Below are positions 38,139-46,622 of a stretch of DNA of 64,000 nucleotides, piece by piece. Every line of letters starts with the position of its first letter. Within the stretch, counting starts at the first letter, position 1. The position numbers were made by a program, and so were the translations under genes. This stretch comes from RPQJ01 sp963706535 (GTDB lineage Bacteria > Pseudomonadota > Gammaproteobacteria > Steroidobacterales > Steroidobacteraceae), in the NCBI GenBank assembly GCA_963706535.1, contig CAVPMU010000005.1:62001-126000 (forward strand). Direction: 5' to 3'. The notes beneath the pieces are model-generated. The model worked only from the letters and a program-made list of their open reading frames with translations. It searched no databases and was not told where the DNA came from.

Positions 38139-38933
38139 ATGAAGCGCCTGTGTGAACGTCATGCCTCGTCCCTTTGCCTGATGGTTGCGGCGATGCTCCT
38201 GGCATCGGGCGGCGTCCGCGCCGAGGAGGCGCGCTTCTCGCTCAGCGTCGGTGCGGAGTACACGACGGGCGACTACGGCGGCGAGGAGTCGGTGGACGAG
38301 ACGTACGTGCCCGTCACCGCCGCGCTCGAGCTGGAGCGGGTGTCGTTGCGGCTGACTGTTCCTTATCTGAGCGTCAGGGCGCCCGAGCTCACCACGATCA
38401 GCGGGCCTGACGGACAGCCGATCGTCGGCGAGGGACCACGAATCACGGAAAGCGGCCTCGGCGACGTGCTCGCGTCCGTGACCGTGTTCGACGTGCTGAC
38501 CGCGGCCGGCGGCGACGTGGCGATGGATCTCACCGGCAAGGTGAAGTTCGGCACCGCGGACGCGGACAAGGGGCTCGGAACGGGCGAGCAGGACTACCTG
38601 CTGCAAGCCGACCTCTATCGTTTCTTCGAGCGCTCCACCCTGATGGCGACCGCAGGCTATGCGGTGCGCGGCGAGCCGGACGGCTTCGAGCTCGATGACA
38701 CGCTGTTCGCCTCGGTTGGCCTGTCGCATGCCGTGGCGGACGGTGCGCGAATCGGGGCGTTCTTCGACTACCGCGAGGCCAGCGTTACCGGCACGGACGC
38801 GATACAGGAGTTGTCGGTTTTCGCATCCACGCGCCTCGGCCAGCGCGGCAGCTGGCGGTTCTACGCGCTGGGCGGGTTCGGTGACAGTTCACCGGACTGG
38901 GGCGGCGGCCTGTCGTTCAGCACGAGCTTCTGA
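38139..38933 (+). CDS. Outer-membrane beta-barrel protein (transporter-like)
   Basis: A 264-residue exported protein. The signal peptide (SLCLMVAAMLLASGGVRAEE) is followed by amphipathic beta strands through to the end, with FSLSVGAEYTTGDYGG, LRLTVPYLSVRAP, DVLASVTVFDVL, and final strands WRFYALGGFGDSSPDWGGGLSFSTSF ending in the aromatic residue needed for BAM recognition. Size and layout fit 12-14-stranded barrels often annotated as transporter family. It follows the small secreted-protein genes and precedes the remains of a two-component system that might once have controlled it. Confidence 0.75.
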   Translation: MKRLCERHASSLCLMVAAMLLASGGVRAEEARFSLSVGAEYTTGDYGGEESVDETYVPVTAALELERVSLRLTVPYLSVRAPELTTISGPDGQPIVGEGPRITESGLGDVLASVTVFDVLTAAGGDVAMDLTGKVKFGTADADKGLGTGEQDYLLQADLYRFFERSTLMATAGYAVRGEPDGFELDDTLFASVGLSHAVADGARIGAFFDYREASVTGTDAIQELSVFASTRLGQRGSWRFYALGGFGDSSPDWGGGLSFSTSF

Positions 38934-39010
38934 TCCCTGGTCGCGGCGATCCGGCCGCGAGCCCGATCCACCCGGTCTCCTCCAAGGGGCGGCGAAAATC
39001 GCACGCCCCT

Positions 39011-39034
39011 TTCAGCGATTCTTAAGCTTCAGCG
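39011..39034 (+). promoter_or_regulatory. Direct repeat TTCAGCG-N10-TTCAGCG, possible fossil regulator site
   Basis: Two copies of TTCAGCG (39011-39017 and 39028-39034) flank ATTCTTAAGC just before the response-regulator remnant. Such direct repeats near CTTAAG occur before autoregulated two-component genes. Since the regulator is almost wholly deleted, the site may be a remnant. Confidence 0.35.
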
Positions 39035-39039
39035 CGTAA

Positions 39040-39108
39040 AAAAACGTCGGCGCCGCACTTGCGGACCTGATCGAGACCCGGCGCGGCTTCGGCTATGTCG
39101 TGGCTTGA
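39040..39108 (+). pseudogene. C-terminal remnant of an OmpR-family response regulator
   Basis: The frame reads KNVGAALADLIETRRGFGYV then VA and stop at 39108. LIETRRGFGYVV is the last strand and wing of an OmpR-type winged-helix domain. An in-frame TAA at 39037-39039 precedes it, and nothing like a receiver domain is found upstream, so about 90 percent of the gene is missing. The stop overlaps the start of the kinase remnant, as in an intact operon. The upstream deletion boundary is near 39035. Confidence 0.75.
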
Positions 39109-40368
39109 ATCGGCGCGCCATTCGCTGCGGGGCAGGCTTGCGCTCGGCCTGGTCGCGGGCCCGATGACGGTCATGACCGTGAGTTTCGGCGCGCTGCACG
39201 TGCTGATTCGCGACGAGCTCTATCGCCACATGGACAAGGACCTCGCCGGCCGGATGACCGCCATCGCCATGTATGCGGCGACGCATCCCGCCCGGGAAAG
39301 CGTCGTCGAGTTCATGCCGCAGTTCCGGACGCGCACACACGAGGACTTCTTCCAGGTCTGGGACCACGCAGGCCGGACCCTGGCCCGGTCGGATTCGAGC
39401 GTGGGCCGGGACCTCCCGCTCCTCGATGCGGTCGGCGGCCGACCCACCTATTACGACCTGACCCTGCCGGATGGGCATGTCGGGCGCGCAGTTGTGCAGG
39501 TCGTCGAACTGCCGCACCGCGACACCCGGGGGTCCCTCACCGTGGTCACGGCGGAGGAGACGGAGGGCCTGGTTCAGCTCGAGGGCCGCATCCATCTCAT
39601 GCTCATCGCCGTCGCAGCGGCGACAACCCTGGCGCTGCTCGCGTTCACACAGGTCGCGGTGCGACGGGTCATCCGACGCGTGGACAAATTCGCCCGGTCG
39701 CTCGAGCGGGTCGACCCGGACGACCCGAAGCCGCACCTGGAGACCGGTGCGCTATCACGGACGTTGGGGCGGCCGGCCAGGATGCCGCGACGTGCCAGGC
39801 GGCGATCCGCGACATCGGTGCGGCTGCAGCCGAGATGGAGCAGATCGTGGATACCCTGATGGCGTTGACGCGCTACGAGGCGGGACTCGAATCGCCGCAG
39901 CCCGAACCCGTCGACCTGGTGGCCGAAATGGGCCGGCAGGCTCGTGCCGAGGCGCCGGCGGCACACCAGCGCGCGATCAGGATCGAACTCGACCTTCCGA
40001 CGGAATGCTGGGTGTACACGGACAGCACCCGGGTCCAGCGTCTGCTCGCCAACCTGATGGACAATGCCGTCGCACACTCGCCCGGCGGTTCCACCGTGAC
40101 GGTGACGATGAGCGAAGTGGGCGAGGCCACGCTCGCCAATCCTGCCCCGCACCTCGAGGCCAGGGACGTCAGCCAGCTCGGCGAGCGGTTCCTGAGGATC
40201 GACAGCGAGGGGGCCGGTTCGCACGCTGGACTGGGTCTATCCCTGGCGGGTGCCATTGCGAAGATCCTCGGCCTGGACTTCGGACTCGCCTTGCGGGCGG
40301 ACGGCCAACTCGTGGCGTCGATACGGGGTTTCCGTTTGCTCGAGCACTCCACCGCGGCCGCTCCTTAG
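39095..40368 (+). pseudogene. Degenerate sensor histidine kinase lacking its H-box
   Basis: The first frame (39095-39753) encodes an N-terminal helix (RGRLALGLVAGPMTVMTV), a periplasmic domain with GRMTAIAMYAATHP and FFQVWDHAGRTLARSDSS, a second membrane helix (HLMLIAVAAATTLALLAF) and the start of HAMP. Coding sense then moves to another frame (from about 39755 to 40368) with AAIRDIGAAAAEMEQIVDTL, the N-box LLANLMDNAVAHSP and GLGLSLAGAIAKILG. No frame holds an H-box with the phospho-accepting His, so the shift comes with loss of about 50-70 residues. With its regulator also deleted this is a dead two-component system. Confidence 0.78.
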
Positions 40369-40477
40369 CTGCACTGCACAAAACCGCAATACCGGCCGGC
40401 CTGGCTTTGCGGGATATTCGGCCGCACCTGTAGCCCTTCGACCCATTTCATCCCGGCTTGCCCGGGGAGGATCGTGC

Positions 40478-42415
40478 ATGGACACCAAGGCCAAAAACGT
40501 CTCGATGCAACTCGCCGAGGATGCCCGCCAGGCGGACTGGGAGGCCGTGAGCTTCACCGCCGAGGTGTTCAAGGGCAACTTCCGCTGGGACCTGCTGCAC
40601 CCGTTCCCGGCGCAGTCGGCCGAGGACAAGGCGATCGGCGACGCCTACATCGCGAAGATCCGTCCGGTCATCGAGAAGCACGTCGACCCGTGGGACATCG
40701 ACGAGAAGGGTGAGTATCCGCGCGAGGCGCTCGACGCAATGGCGGAGGCGGGGCTCTTCGGCATGAAGATCCCGAAGGAATACGGCGGCCTCGGCCTCTC
40801 GGTCACCAACTACGCGCGCGTGCTCGGCGTCATCGGCAGCTACTGCGCGAGCACGGTGGCCTACCTCTCGGCGCACCAGAGCATCGGCGTGCCGCAGCCG
40901 CTCAAGGAATTCGGCACCGAGGAACAGAAGCGCAAGTATCTGCCGCGCCTCGCGAAGGGCGAGATCTCGGCGTTCGCGCTCACCGAGCCCGGCGTGGGCT
41001 CCGACCCGGCTCGCATGTCGACGACGGCCACGCCGTCCGCCGACGGAAAGTACTACACGCTGAACGGCGACAAGCTCTGGTGCACCAACGTCAGCGACCC
41101 GAAGACGACGCTGATCGCCGTGCTCGCGCGCACGCCCGACAAGGTACTGCCCGACGGTCGCAAGCTGCCGCAGATCTCCTGCTTCGTGGTCGAGACCACG
41201 TGGCCCGGCGTCGAGCGCGTGCGTCGCTCGCGCTTCATGGGTCTGCGTGGCATCGCGAACGGCGTGGTCGCCTTCAACGGCGTGAAGGTGCCGGCCGAGA
41301 ACCTGATCGGCAAGCCGGGCGAGGGGCTCAAGATCGCCCTTGCGACCCTGAACGTCGGCCGTCTCGGTATCCCGGCCGCGGCGATCGGCGGCGCCATGGC
41401 GCTCGTCGACGACGCGAAGTGGTGGACCTCGACGCGCCAGCAGTGGGGCCAGCCTGTCGGCAAGCACCAGGCGGTGGCGAAGATGGTCTCGAGCTACATG
41501 GCGCAGCTGTTCGCGATGAAGGCGATGGTGAACGTCGCCTGCGCCTTCGCCGACCACAAGAACGCCGACATCCGGCTCGAGGCCGCGGCCGCCAAGTACT
41601 GGTGCTCCGAGACGCTGTGGAAGATGTACGACGACTACCTGCAGGTCCGCGGCGGTCGCGGCTACGAGCGGGCCAAGTCGCTCTATGACCGCGGCGAGCG
41701 TCCCACTGGCGTCGAGATGGGGCTCCGTGACGCGCGCATCAACCGCATCTTCGAGGGCTCCTCGCAGGTCATGCACCTGATCATGGCGCGCGAGGCGCTC
41801 GACACGCACTTCAAGCTCGTCATGCCGATCATGCAGCCGAAGCCGGGGCAGAAGCTCACCAAGCGCGAGGCCGTGATGAAGGCGGCCGGCTTCTACTCGA
41901 CGTGGCTGCCGAAACTTTTCATGCCGCAGACGGGCAGGCACCTCGAGGCGCCTCACCTCGACGAGAAGAACCGCAAGCACCTCGCCTATGCGGCGAAGAC
42001 CTCGAAGCTGCTGGCGCGGCGGCTGTTCGCGACGATGGCGAAGTACGGGCCGAAGCTCGAGAAGGAACAGGTCATCCTCGGCAACTTCGTCGACATCGGC
42101 GTCGACCTGTTCGTGATGGGCTCGACCCTTGCGTATGCGGACCACCTGGTCGCGACGAATCCGTCCGACCGGTCGCCGCTCGAACTGGCGGACCTCTTCT
42201 GCCGCGAGGCGCGCCGCCGCATCGAGGGCAACTTCCGCGCGGTGAAGGACAATTTCAACCGCTCGTACAACAAGGTCGCGGGCCTGCTGATGGACGGCAA
42301 GCTCGGCTGGCTCGCGGAAGGCGCGATGAATCCCATCCCGCCGCAGTACCGCGACTGGCAGAAGAACGACTACGAGCACCCGGCCGAGACGGCCGCCGGC
42401 AAGGAAGCCGCGTAG
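40478..42415 (+). CDS. Acyl-CoA dehydrogenase (FadE-like)
   Basis: A 645-residue flavoprotein for the first step of fatty acid beta-oxidation. The family pattern runs FGMKIPKEYGGLGLSVTNYA, FALTEPGVGSDPARM, LNGDKLWCTNV, GLRGIANGVVAFNGVKVPAENL and DDYLQVRGGRGYERAKSLYD, with RINRIFEGSSQVMHLIMAREALD toward the C-terminus. The extra ~150-residue C-terminal domain places it with larger acyl-CoA dehydrogenases. RBS GGGGAGG (40464-40470) is 7 nt before the ATG. It complements fadBA about 6 kb upstream, so the region can support nearly a complete beta-oxidation cycle. Confidence 0.93.
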   Translation: MDTKAKNVSMQLAEDARQADWEAVSFTAEVFKGNFRWDLLHPFPAQSAEDKAIGDAYIAKIRPVIEKHVDPWDIDEKGEYPREALDAMAEAGLFGMKIPKEYGGLGLSVTNYARVLGVIGSYCASTVAYLSAHQSIGVPQPLKEFGTEEQKRKYLPRLAKGEISAFALTEPGVGSDPARMSTTATPSADGKYYTLNGDKLWCTNVSDPKTTLIAVLARTPDKVLPDGRKLPQISCFVVETTWPGVERVRRSRFMGLRGIANGVVAFNGVKVPAENLIGKPGEGLKIALATLNVGRLGIPAAAIGGAMALVDDAKWWTSTRQQWGQPVGKHQAVAKMVSSYMAQLFAMKAMVNVACAFADHKNADIRLEAAAAKYWCSETLWKMYDDYLQVRGGRGYERAKSLYDRGERPTGVEMGLRDARINRIFEGSSQVMHLIMAREALDTHFKLVMPIMQPKPGQKLTKREAVMKAAGFYSTWLPKLFMPQTGRHLEAPHLDEKNRKHLAYAAKTSKLLARRLFATMAKYGPKLEKEQVILGNFVDIGVDLFVMGSTLAYADHLVATNPSDRSPLELADLFCREARRRIEGNFRAVKDNFNRSYNKVAGLLMDGKLGWLAEGAMNPIPPQYRDWQKNDYEHPAETAAGKEAA

Positions 42416-42420
42416 ACCCG

Positions 42421-44322
42421 CTACTCCAGCACCGCGACGAGGTTGGCGAAGCTGCGTGCGCGGGCGACGTTGGTCGGCGCGGCCCCGTCGCGATTGCGGA
42501 GCTTGCGGCTCGCGCCGGCCGCGACCAGGGCCTGCACCGTGGCGAGGTCGCCCGACTGGCTGGCGAGGATCAGTGCGGTGTCGCCGTGACGGTTCTGCGC
42601 GTCGACCTCGGCCCCTGAGGCCAGAAGGCGTCGCACTACCGTCGCGTGGCTGCCCGCCGCCGCGAGCATGAGGGCGGTGTCGCCACCCTTGGTACGCGTC
42701 GCAACCCTGGCCCCCGCACGAGCGAGGCGATCGACGATGTCCGCGTGTCCGCGGGCCGCCGCGCACGCGAGCGGAGTCATGCCGTCACGATCTGCCGCGT
42801 CGACTGCGGCGCCGGCCTGCAGCAGGGCGGCCACGACTTCCGGTGCGCCGTTGCACGCGGCAAGCCACAGTGGCGTGCGACCCGCCGCGTCAGCGACCGC
42901 CGGGGATGCCTTCGCCTGGAGCAGCAGTCCGACGATCTCGACCTGGTTGCGGCCGGCTGCTGCCAGCAGCGGCGCATGCCCCGGGTCACTCGTCGTGTCC
43001 GGATCCGCGCCGGCTCCGAGCAGCAGCCGGACCGCGGTTGCGTTGCCAGTGTCCACCGCGACCAGGAGGGGTGCCGGCTCCTTCGCGGCACGTGCGTGCG
43101 CATCGACGCCGTTGCCGAGCAATGCACGCAAGGCTTCGTCACGACCGAGGCGCACGGCGATGCCGAGCGGCGTACTGCCGCGGGCGTCGGTGCGCGACGC
43201 GTCAGCGCCGGCGCGCAACAGCGCTGCGACCGATCGCGGCGCATTGGACGCCACCGCGATCGACAGTGCCGGATCGCCACCCGCGGTGCGCGCATTCGGG
43301 TCGGCCCCGCGCCGCAACAATTCCTCGAGCATCGCCGGGTCCGCGCGACTCGCCGCCACGACGACGTCCGGCCACCCGGCGTAGGCGTCGCTCGATGCCC
43401 GCGACATCGCGCCCGGCACGGTGGGCGCCACCGTGGCGACCGCAACGCGCACCGGCACGGCGCCGGCCGCGACCAAGCCCCTGGCCTGCTCGGTCCTGCC
43501 GTACCTGGCTGCGTAGACGTACGCTGTATTGCCGGCGCGATCGGCCGCGGCGACGTTCGCCCCCGCCTGCAGCAGGCGCCCGCATGCCGCCGGGCGCTGC
43601 GCACCGCACGCCAGCATCAGGGGCGTCACGCCGAATTGGTCCGTGGCTTCGATGCTGGCGCCGCGGGACAACAGGAGTCCGACGGTCTCCGCCGCTCCGG
43701 CCTCCGCTGCGTGATGCAGGGCCGTGCGCCCGAACACGTCCGCGGCATTCAACCGGCTCGAGTCCGCCAGGCCGCCGACCGTGGCTGCGTCGCCACGCGC
43801 CGCAGCACGCCAGAGCGCAATTCGCAGGGAGGCCTCGTCCGGCAATGCATCCCGCAGGCGGAATCCGAGCGGCAGCGCACCACGTTGCTGCAGTTCGCGC
43901 GCCTCGGGATCGCCGAGTTCCGCGGCGCGTGCAAGCCAGCGGTGCGCACCTGCCGCATCCGGGGGATCGTCCGTCGCGAGCAGCGCGGCCAGGCCATAGG
44001 CCGCGCGCGCTTCGCCCGCCGCCGCGGAGGTCGCATAGAGTCCCGCTGCGAGCGAACGATCCGGCGCCGTGCCGAGCCCGGCGAGATGCAGGCTGCCGAG
44101 CAGGTACTGCGCACGCGCATCGCCGCGATCGGCCAGTCCCTGGAGCGCCCCGATCGCCTTGCCGTAGTCCTTCACGCGGATGGCGGCTTTCGCGGGCTCG
44201 AGCGGGTCGACCGTCGGCGCCGCACTCGATCCGGCTGCGGCGGACGCCGCCACGAACGGCATCGCGCACGCGAGCAGGGCGAGCCAGCATCCTCGATGAA
44301 GCTTGCGGTCAAGCCGTTCCAT
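42421..44322 (-). CDS. Exported Sel1-like and ankyrin-repeat protein
   Basis: A 633-residue periplasmic or envelope protein. A signal peptide (CWLALLACAMPFVAASAAAG) precedes a Sel1/TPR-like part (about 40-150, with GDARAQYLLGSLHLAGLG and ARAAYGLAALLATDD). At least twelve ankyrin repeats then run to the C-terminus, with the usual GRTALHHAAEAGAAETVGLL and TPLMLACGAQRPAACGRLL pattern. It acts as a protein-binding scaffold. The ATG lies 14 nt inside the end of the Fe-S/FAD oxidoreductase gene, so the two are co-expressed, divergent from the cytochrome operon. A scaffold for cytochromes or for the oxidoreductase is possible but not shown. Confidence 0.87.
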   Translation of the reverse strand: MERLDRKLHRGCWLALLACAMPFVAASAAAGSSAAPTVDPLEPAKAAIRVKDYGKAIGALQGLADRGDARAQYLLGSLHLAGLGTAPDRSLAAGLYATSAAAGEARAAYGLAALLATDDPPDAAGAHRWLARAAELGDPEARELQQRGALPLGFRLRDALPDEASLRIALWRAAARGDAATVGGLADSSRLNAADVFGRTALHHAAEAGAAETVGLLLSRGASIEATDQFGVTPLMLACGAQRPAACGRLLQAGANVAAADRAGNTAYVYAARYGRTEQARGLVAAGAVPVRVAVATVAPTVPGAMSRASSDAYAGWPDVVVAASRADPAMLEELLRRGADPNARTAGGDPALSIAVASNAPRSVAALLRAGADASRTDARGSTPLGIAVRLGRDEALRALLGNGVDAHARAAKEPAPLLVAVDTGNATAVRLLLGAGADPDTTSDPGHAPLLAAAGRNQVEIVGLLLQAKASPAVADAAGRTPLWLAACNGAPEVVAALLQAGAAVDAADRDGMTPLACAAARGHADIVDRLARAGARVATRTKGGDTALMLAAAGSHATVVRRLLASGAEVDAQNRHGDTALILASQSGDLATVQALVAAGASRKLRNRDGAAPTNVARARSFANLVAVLE

Positions 44323-45628
44323 ACTTGGTCTCGACCTCCAGTCCGACGTTGCGCAGGAAGTCGGCGGGCAGCACGCCGCCGACGCTGACGATGACCGCGT
44401 CGTTGGGACGCTCGATCGCATTGCCGTCGCACACCAGGGCCACCGAGCCGGGCCCGATGCTCCGAACCTCCGACCTGAGCAGTACCTCGAGGCGGCCCGA
44501 GTGTTCGGCCGCCGCAATCCGCTCGCGGTTGCGTGGCTTGGCGCGCGAAAACGCGTCGCCGCGATACGAGAGCGTCACGCGACGTCCGCCGCTTTCGGCG
44601 ATGCTCGCCGCGGCCTCGAGTGCGCTGTCGCCGCCACCGACCACCAGCACGTCCTGGCCGGCGTACTGCTCCGGATCGATGAGTCGATACACGACCTTGG
44701 GCAGGTCCTCGCCCGGGACCCCCAGCTTGCGCGGCGTGCCGCGACGGCCGATCGCGAGCAACACGCTCATCGCCCGGTGCTCGCCCCGCGACGTGCGGAC
44801 GACGAACCCGTCGCCCGCGCGGACCACCGACTCGACGCGCTCTCCGTATCGAATCGGTAACCCGGTCCTGCGCTCGACGCCCCGCCAGAACTCGAGCAGC
44901 GCCTCCTTCGAGGTGTGGCCGAAGCGCACCTTGCCGACGATCGGCAGCGTGACGGGCGTGGTCATCACCATCTTGGCGCGTGGGTACTGGTATACGCAGC
45001 CACCGAGCGAGTCCTGCTCGACGGTGGCGAACCTCATGCCGTGTGCCTGCGCCGTGAGCGAGGCGGCGAAACCAGCCGGGCCCGCGCCGACGATCAGCAG
45101 GTCGAGCGCGCCCGCGTCGCGCGCCTTCGGACGCTGCTTGTGTATCGCGTCCACGGCCTGGCGCCCCTGCGCCAGCGCATTGCGGATGAGGCCCATGCCA
45201 CCGAGCTCCCCTGCCACGTAGACCCCGGGCACGGTCGATTCGAAGCTCGGGGTCAGCAGCGGAATGTCCACGCCGCGCGTCGACGAGCCGAACACGAGCG
45301 TGATCGCGTCGACGGGGCAGGCGCTGCGGCAGGCGCCGTGGCCGATGCAATCCGACGGGCTGACGAGCTGGGCCTTGTTGCCGATCAGGCCGAGCACGTG
45401 GTGCTCCGGCTGCTCCGGGCAGGCCTTCACGCACGAGCCACAGCCGATGCAACGCACCGTGTCGATGACCGGGTGGAGCGACGCAGGCTCGGCGTGGCCG
45501 GCGGCCACGGACCGCTCGCGCACGGCGACGCTGTGGCGCTCGCGGCGACGCGCACGGGCGAGGTACCACGCCCAGATGAACGTGAGCGGCGCGGCGTAGA
45601 CCAGCAGCAGTGCGTCATTCCCACCCAT
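44309..45628 (-). CDS. Membrane-anchored [4Fe-4S]/FAD oxidoreductase (ferredoxin-NAD(P)-reductase-like)
   Basis: A 439-residue protein. An N-terminal helix (ALLLVYAAPLTFIWAWYLA) anchors it with an RARRR stop-transfer. A ferredoxin-like domain carries one full cluster site, Cys60-63-66-70 (CIGCGSCVKACP), and a second in which the second ligand is histidine: Cys94, His97, Cys100, Cys104 (CIGHGACRSACP). A thioredoxin-reductase-like flavin domain follows, with FAD motif IVGAGPAG (about 179-186) and NAD(P) motif VVGGGDSA (about 329-336). The redox CxxC of thioredoxin reductase is missing. It would pass electrons from NAD(P)H through FAD to Fe-S clusters and then to membrane carriers. It is divergent from the cytochrome operon across 244 bp. 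Confidence 0.88.
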   Translation of the reverse strand: MGGNDALLLVYAAPLTFIWAWYLARARRRERHSVAVRERSVAAGHAEPASLHPVIDTVRCIGCGSCVKACPEQPEHHVLGLIGNKAQLVSPSDCIGHGACRSACPVDAITLVFGSSTRGVDIPLLTPSFESTVPGVYVAGELGGMGLIRNALAQGRQAVDAIHKQRPKARDAGALDLLIVGAGPAGFAASLTAQAHGMRFATVEQDSLGGCVYQYPRAKMVMTTPVTLPIVGKVRFGHTSKEALLEFWRGVERRTGLPIRYGERVESVVRAGDGFVVRTSRGEHRAMSVLLAIGRRGTPRKLGVPGEDLPKVVYRLIDPEQYAGQDVLVVGGGDSALEAAASIAESGGRRVTLSYRGDAFSRAKPRNRERIAAAEHSGRLEVLLRSEVRSIGPGSVALVCDGNAIERPNDAVIVSVGGVLPADFLRNVGLEVETKYGTA

Positions 45629-45760
45629 GAGGTGGCAACGATAACCGGGAATCGCGTGCCGACCCACCGGCGGCGTTCCGCAACACGCCAACTGCATCAC
45701 AGAAACCGAATCTGCACTGCGGACCCTTCTGGAATTCGCTTGCGCCACGCGTAATGTGGC

Positions 45761-45780
45761 CCACGCAACATCGTGCGTGG
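45761..45780. promoter_or_regulatory. 20-bp dyad in the divergent cytochrome-locus promoter region
   Basis: CCACGCAACATCGTGCGTGG is a palindrome with 7-bp perfect arms (CCACGCA/TGCGTGG) and a 6-bp spacer. It is centred in the 244-bp gap between the Fe-S/FAD gene and the cytochrome operon, where a shared operator would be expected. A further GCCACGC half-site occurs at 45744-45750. The binding factor is unknown. Confidence 0.4.
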
Positions 45781-45872
45781 ATGAGAACAACAGGTGCGGA
45801 CCAGCCGGTCCCGGGGTAGCTCGCACGATACGCCGGCATGTTGCCGGAGCGAGCTGCTTTGGAGGACCGCTA

Positions 45873-46613
45873 GTGTCGGACGATGCGTCGATAGCCGGCT
45901 ACCTGGGATCCTTCGGTCTCGGCCTGTCGGCCGCCCTCTTGCTGGTACTGCTGGCGCGGGGCTGGAGCCATCGGTTCCTGTCCGCAGCAGGTCCGCGGAC
46001 CCGTAGCCTCGCCTTCGCCGCGGTCGGCGCCGTCGCCGGCCTTTCGATCGTGCTCCTTGCCGTCCAGGCTCGTGGGCCCGACGGCGGACCGGTCATGGCG
46101 GCGTCGGGCGCGCTGCCTGCACGCCACCCCGTGGTCTCGACCGGTGGTGGCCTGCGCGAAGCGGTCACCGCAAGCGTCGCGCTCCTCGGCAGGGGTGGCA
46201 CGGGAAGGGGGGGTACCGCGAGCTCACCACAGGGCGAGCTCGGAGCGCTGCTCGCGAAAGCGGAAGAGCACCGCCGCAAGCGCGAGTTCGAGCAGGCCTG
46301 CGAGGTGTATGGGACGCTCGTCGAGCGCGGCGGGATGACGGCCGGCTCCTGGGCCGACTATGCCGATGCACAGGCCTCGCTCGCGGGCAGCCTGTCAGGT
46401 GAACCCGCGCGTGCCATCGAGGCTGCGCTCGCCATCGACCCGCGCCACGCGAAGGCGCTCTGGCTCGAGGCCAGCCTCGCCCAAGAGGAGCATCGTTACC
46501 GGGACGCGGCCGACACCTGGCAGCGTTTGCTCGCGATCGTGCCACCCGGATCCTCCGATGCGCGCATCGTCGAGGCGAACCTCGCCGAAGCCACCCGGCT
46601 CGCCAGCAGCTGA
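45873..46613 (+). CDS. TPR-containing membrane protein (CcmI/NrfG-like)
   Basis: A 246-residue protein. Two membrane helices (about 10-28 and 47-66), a Gly/Ala-rich linker and a C-terminal TPR domain (about 121-240, with LLAKAEEHRRKREFEQACEV and IEAALAIDPRHAKALWLEAS) give the layout of CcmI or NrfG chaperones, which present apocytochromes for heme attachment. The GTG start is chosen because GGAGGA (45861-45866) lies 6 nt upstream and the first helix follows. It is the first gene of the multiheme operon, which fits a dedicated heme-attachment or assembly helper. Confidence 0.78.
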   Translation: MSDDASIAGYLGSFGLGLSAALLLVLLARGWSHRFLSAAGPRTRSLAFAAVGAVAGLSIVLLAVQARGPDGGPVMAASGALPARHPVVSTGGGLREAVTASVALLGRGGTGRGGTASSPQGELGALLAKAEEHRRKREFEQACEVYGTLVERGGMTAGSWADYADAQASLAGSLSGEPARAIEAALAIDPRHAKALWLEASLAQEEHRYRDAADTWQRLLAIVPPGSSDARIVEANLAEATRLASS

Positions 46614-46622
46614 GGCTGCGAA

